Notes: generated by a model not told the origin, from the sequence alone. A DNA stretch of 64,000 nt from Ensifer canadensis (GCF_017488845.2 NZ_CP083371.1:1116001-1180000); one strand, 5' to 3'. Numbered from the stretch's first letter, positions 37,422 to 45,819 are shown. Made by a program: numbers and translations.

Positions 37422-38741
37422 TCAGAGCTTTCCTGCGTCTTCCAGGATGCCGGTCGCCTTTTCGGCGGCAGTGTCGAGCGCTTCCTTCGACGTCTTGTCG
37501 CCGAGGATGGCGGCCTGGAGTTCAGGATAGACGGCGTTGGAGATTTCGATCCATTCTGCAGTCTGCGGAACCGGGAATGCATGCTTTGCCGCTTCCTGGA
37601 AAGCCTGCAACACCTCAGTCTTGTAGGCATCGCCCTCGGCGGCCTTGATGTTGTATTCCCAGACGGCGGTGCGCGTCGGCAGCGGACCGGTCGCCGATTC
37701 CAGCTTCTGGCTATCCTCGTTGGTCAGCCACCAGACGAGCGAAGCTGCCGCTTCCTTGTTGGCGCAGTCCTCGGTGACCGAGAAGCCGTGGTGCCCGGAC
37801 CAGCCCGTGCGCTTGCCCGAGGAACCTGCCGGCTGAACCTTGACGCCGACATTGCCGGCAACCTTCGACGACTTCGGATCGTTGAAGAAGCTCGCCCAGC
37901 CAGGCCAATCGAGATTGACGGCGATCGAGCCGGAAGCAAAGCCCTGGCCGAGATCGTCCCAGAGGTAGTTGGTCGTGCCCGGAGGAACGGCCTTGTCCTT
38001 GTAGAGCTTGACGAACCAGTCGAGCGCCCGGATGCCGGCTTCGGAATTGAAGGCCGGACGTCCATCCTTGTCGAGGTATTCGCCACCTTCGGCGACCAGC
38101 ATTTCATAGAAGCGGCCATTGATGGCCTCTTCCTTGCCGGCAAACTGCGTACCGTAGAAGTTCGGCGGGGCCGCGAAGAATTCTGCCTGGTCGCTGACCT
38201 GCGCCCAGGTATCCGGCGGCGTGAGGTCGTAGCCGTATTTTTCCTTGAAGGCGGCCTTCTTGGCATCGTCCTGGTAGAGGCTCTTTTGATAGTAGAGCGC
38301 CGACACGTCGAACTGCGCGCGTGGAAGCATGACGAGCTTGCCGCCGAGCGTCGAGGCGTCGATGACAGCCGGCACGAACTTTGCGATTTCTTCCGGCGGA
38401 AGCAGTGCCAGGAGATCGGTATAGATGTCGGGGTATTGCGGGGCGAAGGAAGAGTGGTTGGAACCGACGCACCAGCTGATACCGCCCGTGGCGATATCCG
38501 ACTTGATCTCCTTGTCGAGTTCGAAGTGATTCTTCTTCGACAGGATATTGACCTTGGCGCCGGTCGCCTTCTCCCATTCGGCGATGCGCTCATAGAGCTT
38601 TTCGTATTGCTGTCCGCCGATCAGCTTGGCGTCGATGGTGACGCCTTCGAACTTGCCGGGCAGTTCCGCGGCGCTGGCCGCTCCCACTGCGCAGGCAAGC
38701 ATGATGACTCCGGCCGAGACGCCGGAAAGCAGCCTGTTCAT
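37422..38741 (-). CDS. Sugar ABC transporter substrate-binding protein
   Basis: A periplasmic binding protein of 439 residues (family 1): signal peptide SGVSAGVIMLACAVGAASA, then the mature two-lobed fold with FEGVTIDAKLIGG, the hinge-side VMLPRAQFDVSALYYQKSLY and the C-terminal FPVPQTAEWIEISNAVYPELQAAI. Expected ligand: a monosaccharide feeding the neighbouring pathway. GGAGAGGTT precedes the ATG. It is the first gene of the operon, with an inverted repeat (38783-38800) 41 bases upstream. Confidence 0.9.
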   Translation of the reverse strand: MNRLLSGVSAGVIMLACAVGAASAAELPGKFEGVTIDAKLIGGQQYEKLYERIAEWEKATGAKVNILSKKNHFELDKEIKSDIATGGISWCVGSNHSSFAPQYPDIYTDLLALLPPEEIAKFVPAVIDASTLGGKLVMLPRAQFDVSALYYQKSLYQDDAKKAAFKEKYGYDLTPPDTWAQVSDQAEFFAAPPNFYGTQFAGKEEAINGRFYEMLVAEGGEYLDKDGRPAFNSEAGIRALDWFVKLYKDKAVPPGTTNYLWDDLGQGFASGSIAVNLDWPGWASFFNDPKSSKVAGNVGVKVQPAGSSGKRTGWSGHHGFSVTEDCANKEAAASLVWWLTNEDSQKLESATGPLPTRTAVWEYNIKAAEGDAYKTEVLQAFQEAAKHAFPVPQTAEWIEISNAVYPELQAAILGDKTSKEALDTAAEKATGILEDAGKL

Positions 38742-38782
38742 AACCTCTCCTCCACTGTAGCGCGCCCTCATCCCGGCCCGCA

Positions 38783-38800
38783 TTTCTCATTTGTGAGAAA
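38783..38800. promoter_or_regulatory. Candidate operator of the sugar operon
   Basis: A perfect inverted repeat, TTTCTCATTTGTGAGAAA (7-base arms, 4-base spacer), in the divergent region between the binding-protein gene and the IclR gene. The TTTCTYAT half recurs upstream of the lactonase gene and the MaoC/CoA-transferase operon. Confidence 0.65.
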
Positions 38801-38877
38801 CTAATTCATATACAAACAACAATTTTATCACTCGTCAAGGGTGAACTTTCTTTTGTCGGCGGCTTTCTCTGCGTATA

Positions 38878-38893
38878 TGGATATCGATATTCA
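38878..38893. promoter_or_regulatory. Candidate IclR autoregulatory site
   Basis: TGGATATCGATATTCA is a 16-base palindrome with one mismatched pair, ending 15 bases before the IclR start and just upstream of its AAGGAGG ribosome site. The position suits self-repression. Confidence 0.45.
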
Positions 38894-38908
38894 CTAAGGA
38901 GGACGCCC

Positions 38909-39697
38909 ATGGACACCGAAGAGTCCGATCGCTACCGCGCCCCCGCGCTGGACAAGGGACTTGATATTCTCGAACTGCTGGCGAGCGTCGATGGAGGCCT
39001 GACGCAGGCGGAAATATCGAAAAGGCTCAATCGGAGCCCGAACGAATTCTACCGGATGCTCGACCGGCTCGTGCGCCGCGGCTACGTCACGCGAATCGAT
39101 GGCGATCGCTATTCCCTGACGTTGAAGCTTTTCGGCCTGGCCCAGCTTCACGCACCGGTGCGGCGGCTGGCCTCCTATGCGACGCCACTGATGCGCGATC
39201 TTGCCCAGCGGTCGAAGCAGGCCAACCAGTTGGCCGTGTTCGATCGCGGCTCGGCCGTGGTCATCGCCCAGCAGGAAGCGCCTGATTACTGGGGTATCTC
39301 AATCAGGGTCGGCTCGCACATCAGCCTGTTCGATACTGGCTCCGGTCACATCCTGCTCGCCTTCCGCACGCCGGAGGAGCGGGAAATGATGATCGCCGAG
39401 CACGCGCGCAGCAAGGACGAGATCTTGCTTGGTCCGGAATTCTATGCCCGGCTCGACCAGATCCGCGAGCGTGGCTACGAAATGATGGCAAGCGCCCAGA
39501 CGGCCGGCGTCTACAACCTCTCGGCGCCCATTCTCGGGCCTGACGGCCGTGGCATCGCGGCATTGACCATTCCCTATATTGCGCTGGTCAATGCGCCATC
39601 TGCGCCTGATATCACCGAGACGATCTCGCTCCTGCGCAGCGCGGCAACACAGCTTTCGGTGCTCGCGGGATCGGATGTGGCGCAATCGTCGGAATGA
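38909..39697 (+). CDS. IclR-family transcriptional regulator
   Basis: A 262-residue regulator: N-terminal winged helix (LDILELLASVDGGLTQAEISKRLNRSPNEFYRMLDRLVRRGYV) and a C-terminal GAF-like effector domain. IclR proteins often govern sugar-acid and aromatic catabolism. It is divergent from the transport/catabolic operon and lies just before the lactonase gene, so it is the likely local regulator. AAGGAGG lies 5 bases before the ATG. The effector may be the sugar or 2-keto-3-deoxyfuconate. Confidence 0.9.
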   Translation: MDTEESDRYRAPALDKGLDILELLASVDGGLTQAEISKRLNRSPNEFYRMLDRLVRRGYVTRIDGDRYSLTLKLFGLAQLHAPVRRLASYATPLMRDLAQRSKQANQLAVFDRGSAVVIAQQEAPDYWGISIRVGSHISLFDTGSGHILLAFRTPEEREMMIAEHARSKDEILLGPEFYARLDQIRERGYEMMASAQTAGVYNLSAPILGPDGRGIAALTIPYIALVNAPSAPDITETISLLRSAATQLSVLAGSDVAQSSE

Positions 39698-39753
39698 GCA
39701 GGTGCCGGATCTACGGTCGGCACACGACGTCCGCGATCGCTGCATACTGTCAA

Positions 39754-39769
39754 TTTCTTATTTGAATGA
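39754..39769 (+). promoter_or_regulatory. TTTCTYAT-type site upstream of the lactonase gene
   Basis: TTTCTTATTTGAATGA lies 45 bases before the lactonase start and shares its first half with the operators at 38783 and 43731. A second similar half, TTCTCGTGTGAGAG, lies just downstream (39775-39788). Confidence 0.4.
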
Positions 39770-39814
39770 TCTCTTCTCGTGTGAGAGTGTGAGGCGTATG
39801 GAGGAAGCCGCATC

Positions 39815-40651
39815 GTGATCGTTGATACCCATCTGCATCTCATCAACAAGTCCGCGTTGACCTATCCCTGGCTGACGGGCGTCCCGGCGCTGGATCGGGA
39901 TTTCCTCTATTCGACCTATGAGGCGGAGGCCCGGCGTGTCGGCATCGAGACGGCGTTGCACATGGAAGTTGACGTCGATCCCGGCGAAATGGAGCTGGAG
40001 ACCTCAGAGGTTCGACAGCTCTCGCAAAAAGCGGGCAGTCTGCTCAAGGGGGCAATTGTCGCATGCCGCCCGGAAGAGGACGGCTTTGCCGCCTATCTCG
40101 AACGGCAGCAGGGGGACCGCCTCGTCAAGGGGTTTCGCCGTGTCCTGCATGTGGTCCCGGACGATCTGTCGGAAGGTTCCCTCTTCCGCGAGAACATCAA
40201 GCTGCTTGGCGGTAGCCGGTTTACCTTCGATCTCTGCGTCCTGCCGCACCAGATCCCCAAAGCGATTGCCCTTGCCGATCTCGTGCCCGATCTGCAGTTC
40301 GTGCTCGACCATTGCGGCGTTCCCGATATCCGCAACGGCGCCGAACATCCCTGGCGTGACCATATGCGCGAGATCGCAAAGCGGCCGAACGTGGTTGCCA
40401 AGATATCCGGCGTCGTCGCCTATGCGGATGAAAGCTGGAATGTCGAGACGCTACGACCTTACGTCGAGCATACGATCGCTACTCTCGGCTGGGACCGCGT
40501 CGTCTGGGGCAGCGATTGGCCCGTCTGCACGCTCGGCGCCAACCTTTCAACCTGGGTTGCGACCACTCACGCGTTGCTGGAGCACTGCAGTCCGGACGAG
40601 CGGACAAAGCTGCTGTCGGCAAACGCACGTCGAATCTGGAATCTCGCGTAA
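39815..40651 (+). CDS. Amidohydrolase-family sugar lactonase, probable L-fucono-1,5-lactonase
   Basis: A 278-residue metal-dependent hydrolase of the COG3618 group, which contains L-fucono-lactonases. It shows the N-terminal metal pair DTHLHL, FVLDHCGVPD with a central His, VAKISGVVAYAD, and the catalytic Asp in VVWGSDWPVCTL. It hydrolyses the lactone made by the sugar dehydrogenase to the free acid. A GTG start with GGAGGAAG 7 bases upstream. It lies downstream of the IclR gene and has its own upstream motif. Confidence 0.87.
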   Translation: MIVDTHLHLINKSALTYPWLTGVPALDRDFLYSTYEAEARRVGIETALHMEVDVDPGEMELETSEVRQLSQKAGSLLKGAIVACRPEEDGFAAYLERQQGDRLVKGFRRVLHVVPDDLSEGSLFRENIKLLGGSRFTFDLCVLPHQIPKAIALADLVPDLQFVLDHCGVPDIRNGAEHPWRDHMREIAKRPNVVAKISGVVAYADESWNVETLRPYVEHTIATLGWDRVVWGSDWPVCTLGANLSTWVATTHALLEHCSPDERTKLLSANARRIWNLA

Positions 40652-40727
40652 GGAAGCAACGCGGCCCATTGTGGCCACCCACCCGCACGACAAAGCCTGA
40701 AACCGCTAGGTCGGCCTTTTTTTGCTG

Positions 40728-40764
40728 AACACCGGAGATGAGCCGATCGCTTATCTCCGGTGTT
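40728..40764. terminator. Bidirectional terminator
   Basis: AACACCGGAGAT (40728-40739) pairs perfectly with ATCTCCGGTGTT (40753-40764) between convergent genes. A separate run of seven Ts sits just before it at 40717-40723. Confidence 0.7.
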
Positions 40765-40769
40765 TCTCT

Positions 40770-41906
40770 TTACGCCGCCGCGAAGCTTTCGGTGAAAAGC
40801 CGGTTGAGATCGTCAACGACCTGTCGCGCCTTCTCCTTGCGCAATAGCCCGTCATTGATGCGATCCGAGGCCGCCTGCTGGAACGGCATGTAACCATCGT
40901 GTCGGGGACGCACCCAGGCGGTTTCGAGCGTCGCACGGGTCGCGCGATAAAAGTTTGATGTCGCCGCGTTCACCGCATCGTCGTCCCAGGCGTCGCCGTG
41001 TCCCGGCTGTCCGCCGCCAAAGGCGTAGGCCTGGCGCTGGACCGCACCGCTTGCAACCCAATAGGCAAAGTCGGTCGCGGCGTCGATGGACGACGAGAAG
41101 CCGGAGACGGCAATGCCCGTTCCGCCAAGCGCCGAACCGCTTGGGCCATGCTGGCCGGCGACCGGAATGTCGCCAAACCGGATGAGCGACGGCCGGAAAC
41201 CGGCAACCGAGTAGCTGACGTAGCCGTAGATTAACGGCGCGCAGGCGGCTTTTGCCTCCGGGGCCGACATCGCCTCCAGCACCGCGATCGGATCCATCGC
41301 GAAGCAGGCGGGGTCGATCAGCGATACAAGCTCGGAGAGCATCTCGAAGGCGGCAACGCCTCCGTCACGGTCCACCAGGTCCGCTTGTCCGCTCACTGCG
41401 CAGGGGTGACCGAGATTGCCGCAGAGCGTGTAGAAGCTCATCAGCGAATGCGGCGGTCGCAGCGGCAGCAGCACCGCACCCTTGCGCGCGAGGTCCAACA
41501 TGCCGGACCAGCTCGAAACACGCTCTCCGAGATCAGGGCGCCAGGCCTGGACCTGTGCCGCGGCATCGATCGGAAAGGCCCATTGGCGCCCGTTCCAGCT
41601 GTAACTCGGATAGGATTGCCCGACCGACCCGGCTGCAAGCACGGAACGTTCCGCTTCTCGACCGGCCACATCAAGAGGCGCAAGGCACCCTTCATTGGTG
41701 ATCTGCCCGACATGCGGGTGATCGATAACGATCAGATCGTATGCCTTGGCGAGCTCCTCGACCGGATAGGTCTCGAAATCCTGCAGCGAGCGCTTCTCCC
41801 AATGGATGGCAACCCCGGTCTTTTCCTGCCAGAGTCTCGAACACGCCACCATGGGGTCGTAACCGCGTGGATGGCTCCACGTCATGCCCTTGAGGGTGAC
41901 GGTCAT
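40770..41906 (-). CDS. ABC-type solute-binding protein without signal peptide
   Basis: A 378-residue protein with the fold pattern of family-1 sugar-binding proteins: TVTLKGMTWSHPRGYDPMVACSRLWQEKTG, DLIVIDHPHVG, WAFPIDAAAQVQAWRPDL, then later FAYWVASGAVQRQAYAFGGGQPGH and FYRATRATLETAWVRPRHDGY. The first residues are those of the mature fold. There is no hydrophobic leader, and the ATG overlaps the CoA-transferase stop by 4 bases, so a missed upstream signal is unlikely. It is presumably cytoplasmic. It may have been repurposed as an enzyme partner or sensor. Confidence 0.78.
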   Translation of the reverse strand: MTVTLKGMTWSHPRGYDPMVACSRLWQEKTGVAIHWEKRSLQDFETYPVEELAKAYDLIVIDHPHVGQITNEGCLAPLDVAGREAERSVLAAGSVGQSYPSYSWNGRQWAFPIDAAAQVQAWRPDLGERVSSWSGMLDLARKGAVLLPLRPPHSLMSFYTLCGNLGHPCAVSGQADLVDRDGGVAAFEMLSELVSLIDPACFAMDPIAVLEAMSAPEAKAACAPLIYGYVSYSVAGFRPSLIRFGDIPVAGQHGPSGSALGGTGIAVSGFSSSIDAATDFAYWVASGAVQRQAYAFGGGQPGHGDAWDDDAVNAATSNFYRATRATLETAWVRPRHDGYMPFQQAASDRINDGLLRKEKARQVVDDLNRLFTESFAAA

Positions 41907-43063
41907 AGGCCGAACTCCTTGCGGATCGATGCACTGTGTTCGCCGATTCTCGGGGCAGCGCGATCGACCTGGGCGCGCCGACCGTTGACCCGCAGCGGCG
42001 AACGCGTGGTCAGGATTGACACGTCGTCTTCGCGGTTGACCGTCTGCAGCATGTCAAGGGTGCGGAAGCCGTCGCTTTCCAGCAGTTCGTTCCAGTTGAG
42101 CACGCGAGCGCACCAGATGTCGGCCGGCTCGAGCACGGCCAGCCAATGGTCCACCGTGTTTTCGCCGATGCGCTCGGCGATCAGGGCCTTGATCTCGTCT
42201 CTTGCGGAAAACCACGAAGACGGGTCGTCGCAATAGGGTGCGAGCTGCGGCATCTCCAGGAGGTCGGCAAGTTTCGAGATCGGCGTCATCGCGATGGCGA
42301 GGTAGCCGTCCTTGGCGGGGTAGACCCCGTAGGGCGCCGACAGATAGGCGTGTGCGCTGCGGAAATCCGAGCGCTTCGGCAGCCGCCTGCCGTCGTTGAG
42401 ATGGGTCGTCAGCACCTCGAACTGGAAGTCGACCAGTGCTTCGAGCAGGCTGGTTTCAATCAGGCTGCCCTTGCCGGAGATGCCGCGGCGGACGAGGCCG
42501 GCAAGAATGCCCTGGGCGGCTGCAGCGCCGGCAAGCATATCGCCAATGGCAAGACCGAAGGGGACCGGCCCTTGTGCTTCGTCGCCATTCAGCCACATGA
42601 CGCCGGAACGTGCCTGCGCCAGCAGGTCCTGACCGGGCCGCTTGACCCAGGGACCCTCCTCCCCATAACCGCTGATCGAAGCGTAGACGATGCGCGGGTT
42701 GATCGCCCGAACGGCCTCGTAGTCGAGGCCCAGCCGTTGAATGACGCCGGGTCGGAAGTTCTGGATCAGGACGTCGGCCTTGGCGAGCAGCGCCTTCAGC
42801 GCCGCCACATCGGATTCGTCCTTGAGGTCGATTGCCAGACTTTCCTTGGCGCGATTGATCGCGTGGAAGATGGTGGAATCGCCACCGATCTCGGTGTCGC
42901 TGAGATAGAGGCGGCGCGATAGATCGCCGCCATCCGGGCGCTCGATCTTGATGACGCGCGCGCCCAGGTCCATCAGCCGTAGAGAGCAATAGGGACCGGA
43001 GAGAAACTGGCTCATGTCGACGACGACAAGGCCGGCCAAAGGCAGTTCGTTTTCCTCGTGCAT
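41903..43063 (-). CDS. CaiB/BaiF-family CoA-transferase
   Basis: A family III CoA-transferase of 386 residues that moves CoA between carboxylic acids. Visible marks are the N-terminal LAGLVVVDMSQFLSGPYCSLRLMDLGARVIKIE, the SLAIDLK strand, VLIQNFRPGVIQRLGLDYE, the conserved Asp in PGQDLLAQARSGVM, and DMLAGAAAAQGILAGL. Between a MaoC gene (8 bases upstream) and the cytosolic binding-protein-like gene (4-base overlap), it forms the core of a three-gene operon. The acid substrate is unknown. Confidence 0.9.
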   Translation of the reverse strand: MHEENELPLAGLVVVDMSQFLSGPYCSLRLMDLGARVIKIERPDGGDLSRRLYLSDTEIGGDSTIFHAINRAKESLAIDLKDESDVAALKALLAKADVLIQNFRPGVIQRLGLDYEAVRAINPRIVYASISGYGEEGPWVKRPGQDLLAQARSGVMWLNGDEAQGPVPFGLAIGDMLAGAAAAQGILAGLVRRGISGKGSLIETSLLEALVDFQFEVLTTHLNDGRRLPKRSDFRSAHAYLSAPYGVYPAKDGYLAIAMTPISKLADLLEMPQLAPYCDDPSSWFSARDEIKALIAERIGENTVDHWLAVLEPADIWCARVLNWNELLESDGFRTLDMLQTVNREDDVSILTTRSPLRVNGRRAQVDRAAPRIGEHSASIRKEFGL

Positions 43064-43071
43064 CGCTGTTC

Positions 43072-43623
43072 TTATTTCTCTGTCTTGCCGACGAAGTCAG
43101 CCGGATTGTTGTACTTCACCGTCTGCAGATGCTCGCAGTAGAGCACCAGCTCACCCTCGTTCTTGAAGACCTGATAACTGGCCCGGATCAGACCCAGCTC
43201 CTTGTAGCGCGGTGTTTTGTCCATGTTGGTGCGGATCGTGTAGATCGTGTCGCCCAGAAAGACCGGCTTGATGAAGCGCAGCTTGTCATAGCCGTAGGAG
43301 AAAGCGTTGACGCAGTTGGTGGCGACGAGGCCGAGGCCGGCCGAAAAAACGAAGGCGCCAGCCACCAGTCGGCGGCCGAAGATGCCTTCCCGTTCCGCGA
43401 ACATCTGATCCTGGACATAAGGGTGGATGTCGACGACCAGCGTGTTGAACAGGTGGCTGTCGCTCTCGGAGATCGTCCGGCGCAACGAGCGGATGCGCTG
43501 GCCGACCGGCCAGTTCTCGTAAAACCAGTTTTCGGCATTCCACACCGGAAGGGCAGCGTGATCCTCCGGCATGTCGGTGGGGCGTGTCGTAGACACGCCA
43601 ACGGTTGGCGAGAATTCATTCAT
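43072..43623 (-). CDS. MaoC-family hotdog protein (second of two)
   Basis: A 183-residue member of the MaoC/hydratase-2 group. The catalytic loop region reads [20 protein letters not shown], then [18 protein letters not shown], with [24 protein letters not shown] further on. It closely parallels the shorter protein at 31381-31827. It is the first gene of the operon with CaiB and the leaderless binding protein, so it probably hydrates or dehydrates the CoA ester made by the transferase. Confidence 0.83.
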   Translation of the reverse strand: MNEFSPTVGVSTTRPTDMPEDHAALPVWNAENWFYENWPVGQRIRSLRRTISESDSHLFNTLVVDIHPYVQDQMFAEREGIFGRRLVAGAFVFSAGLGLVATNCVNAFSYGYDKLRFIKPVFLGDTIYTIRTNMDKTPRYKELGLIRASYQVFKNEGELVLYCEHLQTVKYNNPADFVGKTEK

Positions 43624-43730
43624 GAGAAAACCCTGCGCTGGCTCGTATCCGCATTGGCAGCTGGCAGCGAGTGGTCGCGCTTATCATATGGGCGCGGCTG
43701 TGCTGGTTGGGCATTATCTCCTCCATGAAT

Positions 43731-43746
43731 TTTCTTATGTAAAGAT
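43731..43746 (-). promoter_or_regulatory. TTTCTYAT-type site upstream of the MaoC/CoA-transferase operon
   Basis: TTTCTTATGTAAAGAT on the plus strand, a loose inverted repeat, about 110 bases before the MaoC start. The rest of 43624-43895 shows no gene. Confidence 0.4.
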
Positions 43747-43895
43747 ACTGTTCACATATGGAGGCTTTTTGCAAGATGCAAATGACCATTGCGCCCGGCC
43801 TGATCTGCCGGCCAAGAAAGCCATGGATCGAAAGAAACGCTGCAGAGCCGGTGAGTGAAAAATGGTGCCGTCCCAAGCGGCGCAGGATGCGAAAT

Positions 43896-44447
43896 CTATC
43901 GGGTGGTCTTGCGGATGCGGCTCACCTTCTCGTCGCGAGGCTTGGATGCCTGCGGTTGAGGGCCGGGTTGCTCTTCCTCCTCAACTACCGCTTCGAGCCT
44001 GCCGACGACGGAAAGAACAAGAAAGGCGGATCCTGTCGCAAAGGCAGCGATGATCCAGTGGCCGAAGCCGAGAGCGAGGCCAATGGCGCCCGCCAACCAC
44101 AGACTACCGCCGGTCGTCAGGCCCTGGACCTGTCCGCGCGACAGTACGATGGTGCCCGCCGCAAGAAAGGCGACGCCCGCGGTGACCGCCTCAACGACGC
44201 GCAAGGGATCGATCCGGACCCGCTCGTCTATGAAGCCCTTCATAGAGACGCTTTCAAGCGAGATGACTGCAAAGGTGCAGGCGGCGAGGCAGACGAGCAT
44301 GTGCGTCTTGAGACCGGCCGGGCGGGCTTTGGCTTCACGCTCGAAGCCGATGATCGAGCCCATCAGCAGGGCTCCGAGAATGCGCGCGAAGATGACCGGA
44401 TAGGGAATCTGCGACGGCGGAAACATGTCTGCTACGATTTGCTCCAT
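43896..44447 (-). CDS. MgtC/SapB-family membrane protein
   Basis: A 183-residue inner-membrane protein: the conserved LGALLMGSIIGFEREAKARPAGLKTHMLVCLAACTF block followed by further hydrophobic helices, and a charged, proline-containing tail. MgtC-like proteins affect magnesium-limited growth and ATP-synthase regulation in pathogens; in rhizobia the role is open. Two starts are possible: ATG 44447, which lies inside a large hairpin, or ATG 44426 (MFPPSQIPYPV), which fits the family N-terminus better. Confidence 0.82.
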   Translation of the reverse strand: MEQIVADMFPPSQIPYPVIFARILGALLMGSIIGFEREAKARPAGLKTHMLVCLAACTFAVISLESVSMKGFIDERVRIDPLRVVEAVTAGVAFLAAGTIVLSRGQVQGLTTGGSLWLAGAIGLALGFGHWIIAAFATGSAFLVLSVVGRLEAVVEEEEQPGPQPQASKPRDEKVSRIRKTTR

Positions 44448-44484
44448 GCGGAACCAACGCGAATGCTTCGCATTGGTTCCGCAT
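44446..44484. other. Large hairpin overlapping the MgtC start
   Basis: Outer arms ATGCGGAACCAA/TTGGTTCCGCAT and inner arms GCGAA/TTCGC, with one mismatch between, give an almost continuous 18-bp stem with a 3-base loop. It begins within the first codon of MgtC and lies 79 bases after the pseudoazurin stop. It may terminate the pseudoazurin message or gate MgtC translation. Confidence 0.65.
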
Positions 44485-44562
44485 GATGGCGCCGCCTTCC
44501 GCCCGGTGAGCGGCGCCTTCGAGCGGCCCGTCCCCGCCCGCTCGTTTCAGTGTGGCTTTGCT

Positions 44563-45060
<498 letters not shown>

Positions 45061-45082
45061 TTAGTCCGAAGGCCACGCACCT

Positions 45083-45102
45083 AATTTGATGCGCGTCAAA
45101 TT
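45083..45102. promoter_or_regulatory. FNR/FixK/NnrR-type box
   Basis: AATTTGATGCGCGTCAAATT contains TTGAT-N4-GTCAA, one base from the TTGAT-N4-ATCAA consensus, inside a 20-base near-perfect inverted repeat. It lies between the pseudoazurin start and the divergent MarR gene. The family consensus is established; control by oxygen or NO is inferred. Confidence 0.75.
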
Positions 45103-45128
45103 GGATGCGGATTCCCGGCGACGGTGAA

Positions 45129-45157
45129 TTGACACTAAATAGGAGTCCTATATATAT
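45129..45157 (+). promoter_or_regulatory. Sigma-70-like promoter with operator, probably giving a leaderless transcript
   Basis: TTGACA (45129-45134), a 16-17-base spacer and TATATA/TATATAT (45151-45157) make a near-consensus promoter. The expected start point falls at about 45163, the A of the MarR ATG. The spacer contains the palindrome ATAGGAGTCCTAT (45139-45151), ideally placed for repression. Confidence 0.65.
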
Positions 45158-45162
45158 CAGGC

Positions 45163-45819
45163 ATGGCAAAGAACACGACGACACCGCCTGCAATCATCGA
45201 CCGCATAGGCGATGGGTTCGCACGGATAGCGACGGCGATGCGGACCGAAGCATGGACGGCGGCCGACGTGATCGGATTGAACCCGACACAACTGCAGATC
45301 CTGATCTTTCTGGTGGGCCGTGGCAAAGCTGGCATGCGCGTCAAACAGATCGCAGCCCATCTCGGCGTCAGCCAGCCGACGGCGACCGATTCGATCAATG
45401 CACTGACGCGCAAGGGTTTTGTCGAGAAGCTGGCGGACCCTTCGGATGCGCGGGCCGTAGCGGTGGCCGCGACGGCCGAAGGCGAGGCCGCCGTGCGCCG
45501 CGCCGGCATGATTGCCTCGGCGACAGACGCTGCCTTTGCGTCGCTATCGACGCTCGAACAGGAAGATCTGCTGCTTCATCTGGTCAAGATCATCCGCACG
45601 CTGCAGGCGTCCGGCGCCATCCCGGAACAACGCATGTGTGTGAACTGCCGATACTTCCAGCCCAATGCCTATCCGGGTTCGAAAGAGCCGCACCATTGCG
45701 CCTTCGTCAACGCACCGTTTGGCCAAGCGGATTTGCGCATCGATTGCGGCGAATACGAAACGGCAGACGCCTCAAGCCAGGCCGCCGCCTGGAAGATATT
45801 CAACCGTGGCACGGCCTGA
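45163..45819 (+). CDS. MarR-family regulator with C-terminal four-cysteine (HiPIP-like) tail
   Basis: A 218-residue regulator. Residues 35-145 are a MarR winged helix (MRVKQIAAHLGVSQPTATDSINALTRKGFVEKL). The extra C-terminal part has Cys 159, 162, 179 and 195, spaced C-x2-C-x16-C-x15-C: MCVNCRYFQ...HHCAFVNAPFG...RIDCGEY. The CxxCRYF opening and spacing recall high-potential iron-sulfur proteins, so a bound 4Fe-4S cluster is possible; zinc is the alternative. It heads the operon with AhpD-like, redoxin, amidotransferase and MOSC genes. The 238-base gap after it has only an unconvincing frame. Confidence 0.85.
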   Translation: MAKNTTTPPAIIDRIGDGFARIATAMRTEAWTAADVIGLNPTQLQILIFLVGRGKAGMRVKQIAAHLGVSQPTATDSINALTRKGFVEKLADPSDARAVAVAATAEGEAAVRRAGMIASATDAAFASLSTLEQEDLLLHLVKIIRTLQASGAIPEQRMCVNCRYFQPNAYPGSKEPHHCAFVNAPFGQADLRIDCGEYETADASSQAAAWKIFNRGTA

